NCBI RefSeq assembly: GCF_021151785.1
Contig: NZ_JAGKWP010000017.1
Location: 1 to 29,257, forward strand
Direction: 5' to 3'
Length of the DNA: 29,257 nucleotides
Source: Flavobacterium sp.
GTDB taxonomy: Bacteria; Bacteroidota; Bacteroidia; Flavobacteriales; Flavobacteriaceae
Below the pieces are notes generated by a model, which was not told the DNA's origin, did not search any database, and saw nothing but the letters and a program-made list of their open reading frames with translations. Position 1 is the stretch's first letter. Every line of letters begins with the position of its first letter. Positions 1-8,429 of the stretch are shown here, piece after piece. A program made the position numbers and the translations under genes.

Positions 1-30
1 CTTAATTAATAATTTTACATTATAACATAT

Positions 31-61
31 AAAAATCCCGAATAAATCGGGATTTTTTTTT
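31..61. terminator. Rho-independent terminator hairpin
   Basis: A 7-bp perfect stem (ATCCCGA at 35-41, TCGGGAT at 47-53) with a 5-nt loop is flanked by an A-run and followed by nine T residues. It probably ends a plus-strand gene lying left of the window. The flanking A/T runs mean it could work on both strands. Confidence 0.8.
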
Positions 62-90
62 GAATTTCTTTTATTTAAAAAGATATTTTT

Positions 91-98
91 TATATTTG
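91..98 (+). promoter_or_regulatory. -7 element of the tRNA-Ala promoter
   Basis: TATATTTG matches the Bacteroidota -7 consensus TAnnTTTG and lies 10 nt before the first base of the tRNA. No TTG at the usual 17-23 bp spacing is visible, so only the -7 half is supported. Confidence 0.5.
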
Positions 99-108
99 AA
101 CAACAAAA

Positions 109-182
109 GGGGGATTAGCTCATTTGGCTAGAGCGCTACGCTGGCAGCGTAGAGGCGACCGGTTCGAATCCGGTATTCTCCA
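109..182 (+). tRNA. tRNA-Ala (anticodon GGC)
   Basis: A full cloverleaf can be drawn by eye. The acceptor stem 109-115 pairs with 175-181, including two G-U pairs. T8-A9 follows, then a D-stem GCTC/GAGC. The anticodon stem is CTACG/CGTAG around loop CTGGCAG, with anticodon GGC at 143-145. The T-arm contains GGTTCGAATCC, and the discriminator base is A182. CCA is not encoded. The gene reads GCC/GCU alanine codons. It converges with the TIGR02757 gene that ends at 203. Confidence 0.95.
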
Positions 183-202
183 CTTATTTTTTATCTTTAG
201 GA

Positions 203-967
203 TTAAAACCCTTCAAAAACACCTAAACCAAATAAAGCAAAATCATATTTTACAGGGTCATTTGCATCCAACTGCCTAAGATTACTATCCAATTCCGCTA
301 ATGCTTTAGCATCGTTTTGTTTTCTTATTAATAAATCAAATTTTCGAGCAACATTACCGGAATGCACATCTAGTGGACAAGATAACGCAGACATAGGGAT
401 AGTTTTCCAAATACCAAAATCAACACCTCTTTCATCATTACGAACCATCCAACGAAGAAACATGTTGATACGTTTAGCTGCTGATCCATTTAATGGGTCG
501 GAAATATGTTTGGTTGTTCTAGATAAATGATCTATTTCAAAAAATATTTTTTTAAATTCTGAAATAGCTTTTTGAGTAGAACAATTTGTTGTGTTTTCTG
601 CAAAAACGGTCTCTAAACCGGTATGTTTTTGATAAATATTCTTTAAACTTTTAATAAAATATTTTACATCTTCATGATTAAAAGTTCGATGAACAAAATG
701 ATCTAACCGTGATAGGTCTTTTTCTCGATGACTTAAAACAAAATCATAAGGACTATCCCCCATAGCTTCCATCAATTTTGAAGCACTCTTAATAATCATT
801 TTACGATTTCCCCAAGCAATCGTAGCAGCTAGAAAACCTGCAATTTCAATATCTTCTTTTTGTTTATATCGATGTGGAATTTGTATTGGATCGGATTCAA
901 TAAAAGTGGGATGATTATATAATGCTACTTTTTCATCTAAAAACTCTTTTAATTCGGATGGTATCAT
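203..967 (-). CDS. TIGR02757 (DUF2400) family protein
   Basis: This 254-residue protein has the features of the TIGR02757/DUF2400 family, which is widespread in Bacteroidota and has no established reaction. Visible landmarks are the N-terminal segment AGFLAATIAWGNR (about residues 43-55), the central MFLRWMVRND block (about 169-178) followed by VDFGIW, and the C-terminal CPLDVHSGNVARKF. The LDVH-type motif with nearby helical repeats recalls the LDTH motif of helix-hairpin-helix DNA glycosylases, but that resemblance is my inference. There is no signal peptide or membrane segment, so it should be cytoplasmic. The ATG at 965-967 is the first in frame. It may share a transcript with the ABC ATPase gene upstream (stop at 1051, gap 83 nt). 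Confidence 0.85.
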   Translation of the reverse strand: MIPSELKEFLDEKVALYNHPTFIESDPIQIPHRYKQKEDIEIAGFLAATIAWGNRKMIIKSASKLMEAMGDSPYDFVLSHREKDLSRLDHFVHRTFNHEDVKYFIKSLKNIYQKHTGLETVFAENTTNCSTQKAISEFKKIFFEIDHLSRTTKHISDPLNGSAAKRINMFLRWMVRNDERGVDFGIWKTIPMSALSCPLDVHSGNVARKFDLLIRKQNDAKALAELDSNLRQLDANDPVKYDFALFGLGVFEGF

Positions 968-1050
968 AAGATAAATAGAGATCTTTTTAGCCCAGATGGA
1001 AGCAAAATACCGTGTAGTGCAAACAACTGGAATGAAATGTGTTTTGAAAA

Positions 1051-1734
1051 CTAAATTGTCTGCTCCTGATTTTGTAAAACACCATCAATCATAACCAATT
1101 TTCTATCAGCCATATTGGCTAATTCTTCGTTATGTGTAACGATAACAAAAGTTTGCCCAAATTCATTTCTCAATTGAAAAAACAATTGATGTAAATTTTC
1201 AGCTGAAATATGATCTAAATTACCTGATGGTTCATCGGCAAAAATCACAGCTGGATTATTAATAAGTGCCCTAGCGACAGCTACACGTTGTTGTTGTCCG
1301 CCTGATAGCTCATTGGGCTTATGATGCATACGATCTTCAAGTCCGAGGTAAGTCAATAATCGAATGGCTTCTTGCATTACTTCTTCCTTTGCTTTATTAG
1401 CAATAAAACCAGGAATACAAACATTTTCCAATGCTGTAAATTCAGGTAATAATTGATGAAACTGAAAAATGAACCCCAGATTTAAGTTTCTAAATTTTGA
1501 TAATTCTTTATCTTTAAAACTAAAAATATTTTCACCATGAATCTCTAAGCTACTGTTAATTTTATCATTTTTACTTGGTAAATCAAGGGTGCCTAATATT
1601 TGTAGTAAAGTGGTTTTACCAGCTCCAGAAGGGCCAACTATGGCAACAATTTCACCTTTGTTAATTTGAAGACTTACATTTTTAAGAACATGTAAATCTC
1701 CATAATGTTTATTTATAGATGTAGCGCGAATCAT
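1051..1734 (-). CDS. lolD: ABC transporter ATP-binding protein, LolD type
   Basis: This is a 227-residue ATPase of the LolD/MacB/FtsE class, which drives lipoprotein release or other outward transport from the inner membrane. Walker A GPSGAGKT is at residues 34-41, the signature LSGGQQQR at 143-150, Walker B VIFADEPSGNLD at 163-174, and the H-loop histidine at 201. The frame is open to 1782, but the ATG at 1732-1734 gives the normal family N-terminus (MIRATSINKHYG). The 16 extra residues from 1782 would be an unusual hydrophobic leader, so I chose the inner start. No permease gene is adjacent, so it must pair with an unlinked LolC/E-like protein if it is LolD. The exact subfamily is inferred. 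Confidence 0.85.
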   Translation of the reverse strand: MIRATSINKHYGDLHVLKNVSLQINKGEIVAIVGPSGAGKTTLLQILGTLDLPSKNDKINSSLEIHGENIFSFKDKELSKFRNLNLGFIFQFHQLLPEFTALENVCIPGFIANKAKEEVMQEAIRLLTYLGLEDRMHHKPNELSGGQQQRVAVARALINNPAVIFADEPSGNLDHISAENLHQLFFQLRNEFGQTFVIVTHNEELANMADRKLVMIDGVLQNQEQTI

Positions 1735-1827
1735 AATTCCAATTTGTACAAAGTAACGAAGAAAAAATAGAATTAAAAACAATTCTAAAACATTAGTTAA
1801 ATCGTAATTTTATTTCAAAAGAAGTAG

Positions 1828-1835
1828 TAACTTTG
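1828..1835 (+). promoter_or_regulatory. -7 promoter element of msrA
   Basis: TAACTTTG fits TAnnTTTG and lies 11 nt before the msrA ATG, implying a very short leader. No clear TTG is present at the expected -33 distance. Confidence 0.5.
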
Positions 1836-1846
1836 AAATAAAAGCA

Positions 1847-2494
1847 ATGAAAAAATTAATCGTATTAAGTGCCCTAACTTTCTTTTTCTCATGTGGAAAT
1901 AAAGATATTAAAGCACAAAATAAAATTATTAAAAGTAAAGAGAATAAAGTAATTATGAATGATTCGGTTCAATTGGCAACTTTTGCAGGAGGATGTTTTT
2001 GGTGTACAGAAGCCCTATTTTTAGAAGTCAAAGGTGTAGAAAAAGTAGTATCAGGTTACACAGGTGGATTCATCAAAAATCCAGCCTACAGAGAAGTATG
2101 TAATGGCAATACTGGTCATGCAGAAGCTATTCAAATTACTTTTAATCCGAAAGAAGTAGCTTATGAGGATTTACTAGAAATCTTTTTTGCAACTCACGAC
2201 CCTACTACTTTGAATAGACAAGGTGCAGATGTTGGTTCACAATACAGAAGTGCAATTTTTTATCATAATGAAACGCAAAAACAAGCGGCTCAGCGATACA
2301 TTCAACTCATTGAAAAGGAAAAATTATATTCGAGTCCTATTGTAACTCAAATCGAACCAGAGGCTCCTTTTTATTTAGCTGAAGAATACCACCAAAATTA
2401 TTACAATCAAAATAAGGAACAAGGTTATTGTCAAATGGTAATTGCACCTAAATTAGCTAAATTAAGAAGATATTACACAAGTAAATTAAAATAA
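1847..2494 (+). CDS. msrA: Peptide-methionine (S)-S-oxide reductase MsrA, lipoprotein form
   Basis: MsrA reduces methionine-S-sulfoxide in oxidised proteins. The catalytic motif GGCFWC is present with the nucleophile at Cys50, followed by EALF and the GYTGG block (about residues 70-74). The C-terminal GYCQ supplies a likely resolving cysteine before the usual PKLAKLRR tail. The N-terminus has a lysine pair, a hydrophobic stretch and a lipobox FFSC with Cys16. The protein is therefore probably a lipid-anchored periplasmic form of 215 residues, protecting envelope proteins. An internal Met37 would give a cytoplasmic-length MsrA, but the signal sequence argues for the first ATG. It is convergent with the small membrane protein gene ending at 2511. 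Confidence 0.95.
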   Translation: MKKLIVLSALTFFFSCGNKDIKAQNKIIKSKENKVIMNDSVQLATFAGGCFWCTEALFLEVKGVEKVVSGYTGGFIKNPAYREVCNGNTGHAEAIQITFNPKEVAYEDLLEIFFATHDPTTLNRQGADVGSQYRSAIFYHNETQKQAAQRYIQLIEKEKLYSSPIVTQIEPEAPFYLAEEYHQNYYNQNKEQGYCQMVIAPKLAKLRRYYTSKLK

Positions 2495-2510
2495 AAAACA
2501 ACATAAGACA

Positions 2511-2816
2511 CTACTGCCCTACTCCTTTTTTCAAAACATAAGTATAAAACCATGTAATTGTAAATGTAGGGACTACATCTGTAAAAGGCGATAATTCTTC
2601 AATAGTACCAAATAAACCAGCTATTTTCCCAGCGGTTCCTTTAAACATCAGTATTAAAAGAACCCCAGAGATTGGCGCCCAAATTAAGTCTGAAAATTCA
2701 CCAAAAATAGGTACGCTATAAGATATCATTCCAATAGCATCAAAAAACAGACTCAAAATTAGTTTTTGTTGCTTTTCTTTAGAATCTATTGTTGGTGGTG
2801 TTTGATCTTGATTCAT
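2511..2816 (-). CDS. Small membrane protein, unknown function
   Basis: This 101-residue protein is not one I can assign to a named family with certainty. The first 17 residues are hydrophilic. Two or three hydrophobic segments follow (about residues 18-40, 45-70 and 80-95), so it is probably an inner-membrane protein. The composition is coherent, with conserved-looking glycines and prolines (PIFGEFSDLIWAPISG), which supports a real gene. It stands alone: msrA converges on its 3' end and the VOC gene diverges from its 5' end. The start at 2814-2816 is the only ATG before the first hydrophobic segment. Confidence 0.7.
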   Translation of the reverse strand: MNQDQTPPTIDSKEKQQKLILSLFFDAIGMISYSVPIFGEFSDLIWAPISGVLLILMFKGTAGKIAGLFGTIEELSPFTDVVPTFTITWFYTYVLKKGVGQ

Positions 2817-2925
2817 GCTTTCTTTTTAGATTTGTTTGACTAATTTACTATATTCATAACAAAAACAGGAACTTTAATTCAGTTTTTTACTAACAGCACT
2901 TAGCTATACACTATCAAATAACACT

Positions 2926-3309
2926 ATGTTAAACAAAATACATCACATTGCCATTATTTGTTCTGATTATGAAAAGTCGAAGCACTTTTACACTCAAATT
3001 TTAGGCTTGACTGTTATACAAGAAGTATACAGAAAAGATAGAGCATCATTTAAATTAGATTTAGCTTTACATGGCGTCTATTGTATTGAGTTATTTTCTT
3101 TTCCCGATCCTCCTAAAAGGATTTCAAGACCTGAAGCTAGTGGTTTACGTCATTTAGCATTTGAAGTTAGTAATATAGATGAAATAACAACCCGATTATC
3201 TTCATATAACATTGAATATGAACCCATAAGAACCGATTTGTTCACTGGAAAAAAATTCACCTTTATAAGCGATCCAGATGATTTACCTATTGAATTCTAT
3301 GAAAAGTAA
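2926..3309 (+). CDS. VOC family protein, YaeR-like (glyoxalase fold)
   Basis: This 127-residue vicinal-oxygen-chelate protein resembles Escherichia coli YaeR closely along its whole length. Shared blocks are HHIAII near the N-terminus, the DLALHG-x-Y-x-IELFSFP block, RPEASGLRHLAFEV, and the C-terminal FTFISDPDDLPIEFYE. Likely metal ligands of the two beta-alpha-beta-beta-beta modules are the N-terminal His6/His7, the Glu of IELF, the His of RHLAF, and the Glu of IEFYE. The substrate of this subfamily is not established; glyoxalase activity should not be assumed. It is a single gene. Confidence 0.85.
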   Translation: MLNKIHHIAIICSDYEKSKHFYTQILGLTVIQEVYRKDRASFKLDLALHGVYCIELFSFPDPPKRISRPEASGLRHLAFEVSNIDEITTRLSSYNIEYEPIRTDLFTGKKFTFISDPDDLPIEFYEK

Positions 3310-3351
3310 TTAATATATTTATTTTTATTTAATCTAATTAAATATTATTGT

Positions 3352-3359
3352 TATTTTTG
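3352..3359 (+). promoter_or_regulatory. -7 promoter element of the AraC-type regulator
   Basis: TATTTTTG matches TAnnTTTG and ends only 5 nt before the ATG at 3365. Transcription would therefore begin at or within a few bases of the start codon. No good -33 TTG is visible. Confidence 0.4.
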
Positions 3360-3364
3360 TACTC

Positions 3365-4087
3365 ATGGAAAATATCAATAAACACATATTATTAAAAATA
3401 TCTAAAATAAAAACAGATGAAGTAGGTCATTATTCATCTTTTTACAATGAAGAAGTAACTTATCTTGAATACATTATAATTTCTCAAGAATATTTTTTGA
3501 ATTTAGATGAGAATCAATATCATGTAGAGATACAAATACAAAATAACTACTTCAAAAAATATGAAGAACCTTTTATACCTTTTATAGAAAAACAAACTAT
3601 TTGTTGTTACACACAAGCCCGCTTATATGAATTAATTCACTGTCAATACAGAGGGATTAAAAGACAATTGTATATAGAGAGCCTGATTCTACAATTAATT
3701 CATCAAACTCAAGAAGATCTTCAAGAAGTAAATTGTAAAAATTGTTCATTAAGTACTTTACCTCTAAATAAAGAACAACTTGAAATAATAAAACAACATA
3801 TCATTCAAAACTTAAATGAAAAATTATCAATATCAGCTCTAGCATCTCTAATTGGAACCAATCAATGCTACTTAAAAAAAAGCTTTAAGGCATATACTGG
3901 TGATACTTTATTTGAATACATTCAGATTAATCGCTTACAAAGAGCTAAGTTCTTACTTGAAAACACTAATAAATCAATAAACACTATCGCTTTTGAAGTA
4001 GGCTATTCGTCTTCTAGTAGTTTTAGCCAAGCCTATAAAAACTATTTTGGTGTAAATCCCAGAAAGCATACAAAAAAATTACCATAA
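3365..4087 (+). CDS. AraC-family transcriptional regulator of the haem-uptake locus
   Basis: This 240-residue regulator has a C-terminal AraC/XylS DNA-binding domain (about residues 140-240). The first helix-turn-helix contains LSISALASLIGTNQCYLKKSFKAYTG. The second contains the family signature INTIAFEVGYSSSSSFSQAYKNYFGVNP and ends in PRKH. The N-terminal 130 residues have a CNCGH-like cysteine cluster (Cys125 and Cys128 in VNCKNCSL, plus CC near residue 80), which might bind metal or haem; that is speculative. It lies 90 nt upstream of the DUF6607 gene in the same direction, so a role in controlling the following haem genes is a context inference. Confidence 0.85.
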   Translation: MENINKHILLKISKIKTDEVGHYSSFYNEEVTYLEYIIISQEYFLNLDENQYHVEIQIQNNYFKKYEEPFIPFIEKQTICCYTQARLYELIHCQYRGIKRQLYIESLILQLIHQTQEDLQEVNCKNCSLSTLPLNKEQLEIIKQHIIQNLNEKLSISALASLIGTNQCYLKKSFKAYTGDTLFEYIQINRLQRAKFLLENTNKSINTIAFEVGYSSSSSFSQAYKNYFGVNPRKHTKKLP

Positions 4088-4136
4088 ACTAAACTTTAAT
4101 TTCTAACAACTAAAATTTACTTACTTTTTTTGGTCT

Positions 4137-4144
4137 TATCTTTG
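4137..4144 (+). promoter_or_regulatory. -7 promoter element of the haem-uptake operon
   Basis: TATCTTTG fits TAnnTTTG exactly and lies 33 nt before the ATG of the DUF6607 gene. It indicates that 4178-8332 has its own promoter separate from the regulator gene. A -33 TTG at normal spacing is not clear, which fits an activator-dependent promoter. Confidence 0.5.
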
Positions 4145-4177
4145 TTATTATTTTTAATTAATCTAAATAAATAACAA

Positions 4178-5068
4178 ATGAAATACTATTTTAGTTTACT
4201 TACAGTAGCCTTCTTTGGCATAATATCAGCACAAAATAATGAAGATAGAAAAGCCATTAAAAACTTGTGTGGCTGTTATGAAGTTACTTTTAATTTTACA
4301 GAAACTTTTAGTTATCCCAAGGATACAGCTAATTATATACCTTCTGATAAAAAAACTGAACACGCCTTAGAGTGGGTTCAACCTGTTGAAGAAAAAGACA
4401 ATAAATTAGTTTTACAACATTTATTAATTGTTGGCAAAAATGAAATAATAAAACATTGGAGACAAGATTGGATCTTTGAAAATACAAAATTCTTTGAGTA
4501 CAATGGAAATGAAGATTGGAGGTACAAACAATTTCCTAAAGACAAAGTAAAAGGACAATGGACACAAAAAGTATATGAAGTAGATGACAAACCAAGATAT
4601 GAAGGTTCAGCATCATGGATACATGTTGACGGTAGACATTTTTGGGAAAACACCACCAATGCTCCACTACCAAGAAGAGAATATACTAAAAGAGACGATT
4701 ATAACATTACCGAAAGAACTAATAGACATGAACTAGTCAGCAATGGTTGGATTCATGATCAAGATAATAAAAAAATCATTCGTGATGCACAAGGAATGGA
4801 CTATATATTAGCTGAGGAAAAAGGATTTAATATTTATAAAAAGGTGGAAGATGCCAAATGTAAAGCAGCTCAAAAATGGTGGGAAGAAAACAAAGAATTT
4901 TGGAAAAAAGTTCGCACAAAATGGGAGTTGGAATTCAAAAAAAATAAAGACCTTAAACTACAAAAATATGTAGACAACAAACCTTTATTTATGCACCTAC
5001 AAGCCCTGAAAGTAACAGCTTCACAGGAAGAAATTAATAAAACCATCGATTCATTCATCATCAAGTAA
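4178..5068 (+). CDS. DUF6607 family secreted protein
   Basis: This is a 296-residue protein with a Sec signal peptide (hydrophobic residues 4-18, cleavage after ISA near residue 18), so it is periplasmic or outer-membrane associated. The mature part is rich in aromatic residues and charge, with motifs such as CGCYEVTFNFTETF, HWRQDW and a C-terminal QKWWEENKEFWKKVRTKWE stretch. I recognise it as the DUF6607 family, for which no function is established. It is the first gene of an operon with the TonB receptor (stop to ATG gap 46 nt) and HmuY, which ties it to haem or iron acquisition by context. Confidence 0.75.
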   Translation: MKYYFSLLTVAFFGIISAQNNEDRKAIKNLCGCYEVTFNFTETFSYPKDTANYIPSDKKTEHALEWVQPVEEKDNKLVLQHLLIVGKNEIIKHWRQDWIFENTKFFEYNGNEDWRYKQFPKDKVKGQWTQKVYEVDDKPRYEGSASWIHVDGRHFWENTTNAPLPRREYTKRDDYNITERTNRHELVSNGWIHDQDNKKIIRDAQGMDYILAEEKGFNIYKKVEDAKCKAAQKWWEENKEFWKKVRTKWELEFKKNKDLKLQKYVDNKPLFMHLQALKVTASQEEINKTIDSFIIK

Positions 5069-5114
5069 ATTATATTGTTCTATTGAAAACATACTATTGT
5101 TTTCTATCTATATA

Positions 5115-7235
5115 ATGAAAAAAATTATCTATATCTTATTTTTAATTATCCCACATTTTCTGGTTCATTCTCAAAATCAATTAAAAGATTCTGTAAAAGC
5201 AAAAGAAATATCTGAGATAATTGTAACAGCCCAATTTGAACCACAGTCCTTAAAAAAATCAATCTATAACATTCGAGTAATTACACAAATGGATATTCAA
5301 AACTTGGCAGCAAATAACCTATCTGATGTTTTAAATCAGTATCTGAACATTACAGCAACCCCAAGCAGTTCTTCAGGTCGTTCTACTGTCTCTTTATTTG
5401 GATTAGACGCTCAGTATTTCAAAATTTTAGTAGATAATGTTCCCTTAACGAATGAAGCAGGACTTGGAAATAATACAGATTTGTCACAAATAAATTTGAA
5501 TGATATCGAAAAAATAGAAATTGTAGAGGGCTCAATGGGAGTTACACATGGGGCTAATGCTGTAAGTGGCATTCTAAATATCATTACTAAAAAATCTTCT
5601 ACTACAAAATGGAACATTAATATGATTACACAGCTAGAGACTATAGGTTCTGAATTTTCTTTATTTAAAGAAGGTAGATACATACAATCTTTAAAAATAG
5701 GGCATAACCTTAACTCAAATTGGTATTTTAATATTGGAATAAACCGAACCGATTTTCAAGGTTTTTTAAATGACAAAAATGGAAAAAATCACATCGAAAA
5801 TGATCAATCCAGAGGCTATAGTTGGTTACCTAAAGAACAATGGAATGGTACGGGCTTATTGACATATAAAAAAAATAATTTTAGAGTATTCTATAAGCTC
5901 GAATTCTTAGATGAAACAGTTGATCATTACAACACAACAGTTCAATCAGGTTACAACGATGAATTAGGTACTTACAGATATGCAAACGATAAGCGATATT
6001 TCACGCAACGTTTTTTTCATCATGCGAATGCCACTGGAAAATTATTTCAAAAATTGAATTTCAATCTTTCTATATCGCATCAGGAACAAGAACGAAAAAT
6101 AGAAGATTTTAGATATTATTTATTTACTAGAAAAGAATCTAATATCAACAAGACCAAAGATCAAAGTATGAAAGTATTTTATTCTACTGGAACAATAAGT
6201 AATTTTTTTATAAGTTCATCCTTTGATATTCAATTAGGTTACGAAACTGTTCATAATACTGGTTTTGCTCTCACACAAGAGGCTAACTCTACTTATGTCC
6301 CTATTGAAAAAGTATTAGAAAACTATGATGTATTTGCTTCATCAGAAATTAAACTAAATACGTCATTATCTATTAGACCTGGATTCCGCTATTCTTTTCA
6401 ATCAAAATTTGACGATCAACAAGCTACTTCACTTGGGATTAAATATACTATTGAGGATGAAGGATTAGAATGGAGAGCATCTATAGGAAATTCATTTAGA
6501 ACACCAACTTTTGAAGAGTTATACTCTAAAATGATTTTTGATGGGCATTTTTTTGTTGGAAATGAAAATTTAATCCCAGAAAAAAGCACATCCTATGAAG
6601 TTAATTTTAAAAAAAACACATTAATCCAGAAGAAAATTAATTTAACTAACACATTAGCTACAAGCTTTCTTCAAGTTAAAGACCGAATAGATATGGCTTT
6701 AATCCGTTTTAATGAAGATACAGGTAATCCTGAATACCAATACGTCAACATCAACAAGTACCAAATGTGGAATTTTTCATCAACACATCAAGTAAAAAAC
6801 GAAAACTGGACATTTAGTTTAGGGGCAGCTCTAATAGGCATTTCACAAACTATAAAGACTGAAAGCATACAACCTAATGACAAATTCTTGTATTCTTTAA
6901 ACATTAATAGTAGTATTTCCTATACCGTTTCCCCTTGGAAAACAACTTTTGCTGCCTATTACAAATACAACGGAAAAACACAACAATTCATAGTTGGAAG
7001 CTCTGATTATGAAATATCAACAATAGATGAGAGCCATTGGATTGATGCTTCAGTACGAAAACTTTTTTTCAAAAATAAAATTGAAACAACCTTTGGTGTG
7101 AGAAACATAGCCAACCTTACAAATGTTAATCAAACTAGAAGTAATACGAATACAGCACACGTATCTGCATCTCAAATTATGCTCGCTTACGGACGCTCTT
7201 ATTTTTTAAAACTAGCATACAATTTAAACTTTTAA
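5115..7235 (+). CDS. hmuR: TonB-dependent outer-membrane receptor, probably haem (HmuR-like)
   Basis: This 706-residue receptor has a signal peptide ending near LVHSQ, a plug domain (about residues 30-165, with ISEIIVTAQ at its start and GANAVSGILNIITKK at its end) and a 22-strand-type barrel ending in the aromatic-rich YFLKLAYNLNF. FRTP at 461-464 and GNENL shortly after, with a histidine between them (FDGHFF), resemble the FRAP/NPNL boxes and the intervening haem-binding His of haem receptors. The frame opens at 5097, but the ATG at 5115 gives a standard MKK signal peptide. The hmuY gene starts 12 nt after the stop. Substrate is inferred from these motifs and from HmuY. Confidence 0.85.
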   Translation: MKKIIYILFLIIPHFLVHSQNQLKDSVKAKEISEIIVTAQFEPQSLKKSIYNIRVITQMDIQNLAANNLSDVLNQYLNITATPSSSSGRSTVSLFGLDAQYFKILVDNVPLTNEAGLGNNTDLSQINLNDIEKIEIVEGSMGVTHGANAVSGILNIITKKSSTTKWNINMITQLETIGSEFSLFKEGRYIQSLKIGHNLNSNWYFNIGINRTDFQGFLNDKNGKNHIENDQSRGYSWLPKEQWNGTGLLTYKKNNFRVFYKLEFLDETVDHYNTTVQSGYNDELGTYRYANDKRYFTQRFFHHANATGKLFQKLNFNLSISHQEQERKIEDFRYYLFTRKESNINKTKDQSMKVFYSTGTISNFFISSSFDIQLGYETVHNTGFALTQEANSTYVPIEKVLENYDVFASSEIKLNTSLSIRPGFRYSFQSKFDDQQATSLGIKYTIEDEGLEWRASIGNSFRTPTFEELYSKMIFDGHFFVGNENLIPEKSTSYEVNFKKNTLIQKKINLTNTLATSFLQVKDRIDMALIRFNEDTGNPEYQYVNINKYQMWNFSSTHQVKNENWTFSLGAALIGISQTIKTESIQPNDKFLYSLNINSSISYTVSPWKTTFAAYYKYNGKTQQFIVGSSDYEISTIDESHWIDASVRKLFFKNKIETTFGVRNIANLTNVNQTRSNTNTAHVSASQIMLAYGRSYFLKLAYNLNF

Positions 7236-7246
7236 TATCACTAATC

Positions 7247-8332
7247 ATGAAAAAAAAATTAATATTACTTTCCATTATTTTTACTTCACTAGTAGCATGC
7301 TCTAGTGATGATGAAACTACTAATAACCCAGTAAATGCTTCAGATGGCGCTATTTTAAAACCCATTATTGGTGGGCCTAATCAACCTAATCAAGTGTATT
7401 TAGACCTGAGTACGGAACAATTAACAACAGTAAGAAGAGATACTTGGGATTTTGGTTTTTACTCTGGAACAGAATTTAGAGTTATCATTAATGGCTCTGT
7501 AAAAATGGCCGTAAAAAAACTTGAAACTACAGATATTACAATAGCTCAAAGTTTTGATGCAAATGTAGCTGTAGGTTCAGGAACTAATGCTGCTAGCAAT
7601 GGATACTGTGATAATCCGACAGGAATTTTAAATGGGTCAGGTAACGGAATAGGTACTGCAATAGCTGAAATTTCCGCTACGGATGAAGATAATAAAGTAT
7701 ACTTAGTGAATTTAGGCTATGGAATTTCTACAACTACCCCAAGCATAGGTTCTGTTAGTATTGATGGAACTGCAAGAGGTTGGAAGAAAGTACGCTTCTT
7801 AAAAAATGGATCGGGGTATAAAATTCAATATGCAGATTTAAGTTCTTCAACTTATCAAGAAAAAATTATTTCAAAAGATCCTAATTATAACTTTGTTTAC
7901 TTTAGTATGAATTCAGGAGCTACATTAAATGTAGAACCAACCAAAACAAATTGGGATTTAAACTTTACAACTTTTACTAACTATGTAAACTTTGGTACAG
8001 AAGTTACATATGGGTATTCCGATTTTATCGCATCAAACCTACATGGTAACACAAAAGTATACCAAGTATTGACTAGTGATGGTGTTACATATGAAGACTT
8101 TAAAAAAGCGAATGTAACCGAAACTCATTTTACTGCTTCAACAACAGATCAGAGAACTATTGGTTCTAACTGGCGAAATGGTGGTGGTCCATCAACACTA
8201 CCGAGTGTAAAAACTGATCGATTTTATATAGTAAAAGATGTTTCAGGAAATTATTATAAAATTCGTTTCCTATCTATGACTAATAATGCTGGTGAAAGGG
8301 GAAATCCAATAATCGAATACGCAATTCTTTAA
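7247..8332 (+). CDS. hmuY: HmuY family haem-binding lipoprotein
   Basis: This is a 361-residue lipoprotein with an MKKK start and lipobox LVAC (Cys18), followed by an acidic Ser/Asp linker, as expected for a surface-exposed lipoprotein. HmuY proteins capture haem and hand it to the partner TonB receptor. The family core is visible: QVYLDLST, then TTVRRDTWDFGFYSGTEFRV at about residues 59-80, and later TNWDLNFTTFTNYV and the C-terminal FYIVKDVSGNYYKIRFLS. At 361 residues it is longer than the roughly 216-residue Porphyromonas gingivalis HmuY. It is the last gene of the operon and is followed by a strong terminator at 8395. Confidence 0.88.
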   Translation: MKKKLILLSIIFTSLVACSSDDETTNNPVNASDGAILKPIIGGPNQPNQVYLDLSTEQLTTVRRDTWDFGFYSGTEFRVIINGSVKMAVKKLETTDITIAQSFDANVAVGSGTNAASNGYCDNPTGILNGSGNGIGTAIAEISATDEDNKVYLVNLGYGISTTTPSIGSVSIDGTARGWKKVRFLKNGSGYKIQYADLSSSTYQEKIISKDPNYNFVYFSMNSGATLNVEPTKTNWDLNFTTFTNYVNFGTEVTYGYSDFIASNLHGNTKVYQVLTSDGVTYEDFKKANVTETHFTASTTDQRTIGSNWRNGGGPSTLPSVKTDRFYIVKDVSGNYYKIRFLSMTNNAGERGNPIIEYAIL

Positions 8333-8394
8333 TATAAAAAATACAACTTCGTTCATTTTTCAATATTATTTTCCATAATAACAGTTTTGTTTTG

Positions 8395-8429
8395 ACGCTC
8401 TCCATCTTTAAAAGATGGAAGCGTTTTTT
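8395..8429 (+). terminator. Terminator of the haem-uptake operon
   Basis: The hairpin pairs CGCT...CCATCTTT with AAAGATGG...GCG and is followed by TTTTTT. It lies 62 nt after the hmuY stop. Confidence 0.85.

Noticed and set aside
109..182. tRNA-Ala as attachment site of an integrated element
   Set aside because: No duplicated tRNA 3' end or integrase is visible nearby, and the following genes look like core genes.
1735..1782. Longer start for the LolD-type ATPase
   Set aside because: The 16 extra residues (MFLILFFLRYF...) are unlike the family N-terminus, while the ATG at 1732-1734 fits it exactly.
5097..8332. Siderophore or cobalamin receptor locus
   Set aside because: The FRTP/His/NENL boxes and the adjacent HmuY favour haem. 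No cobalamin riboswitch or siderophore gene is seen.
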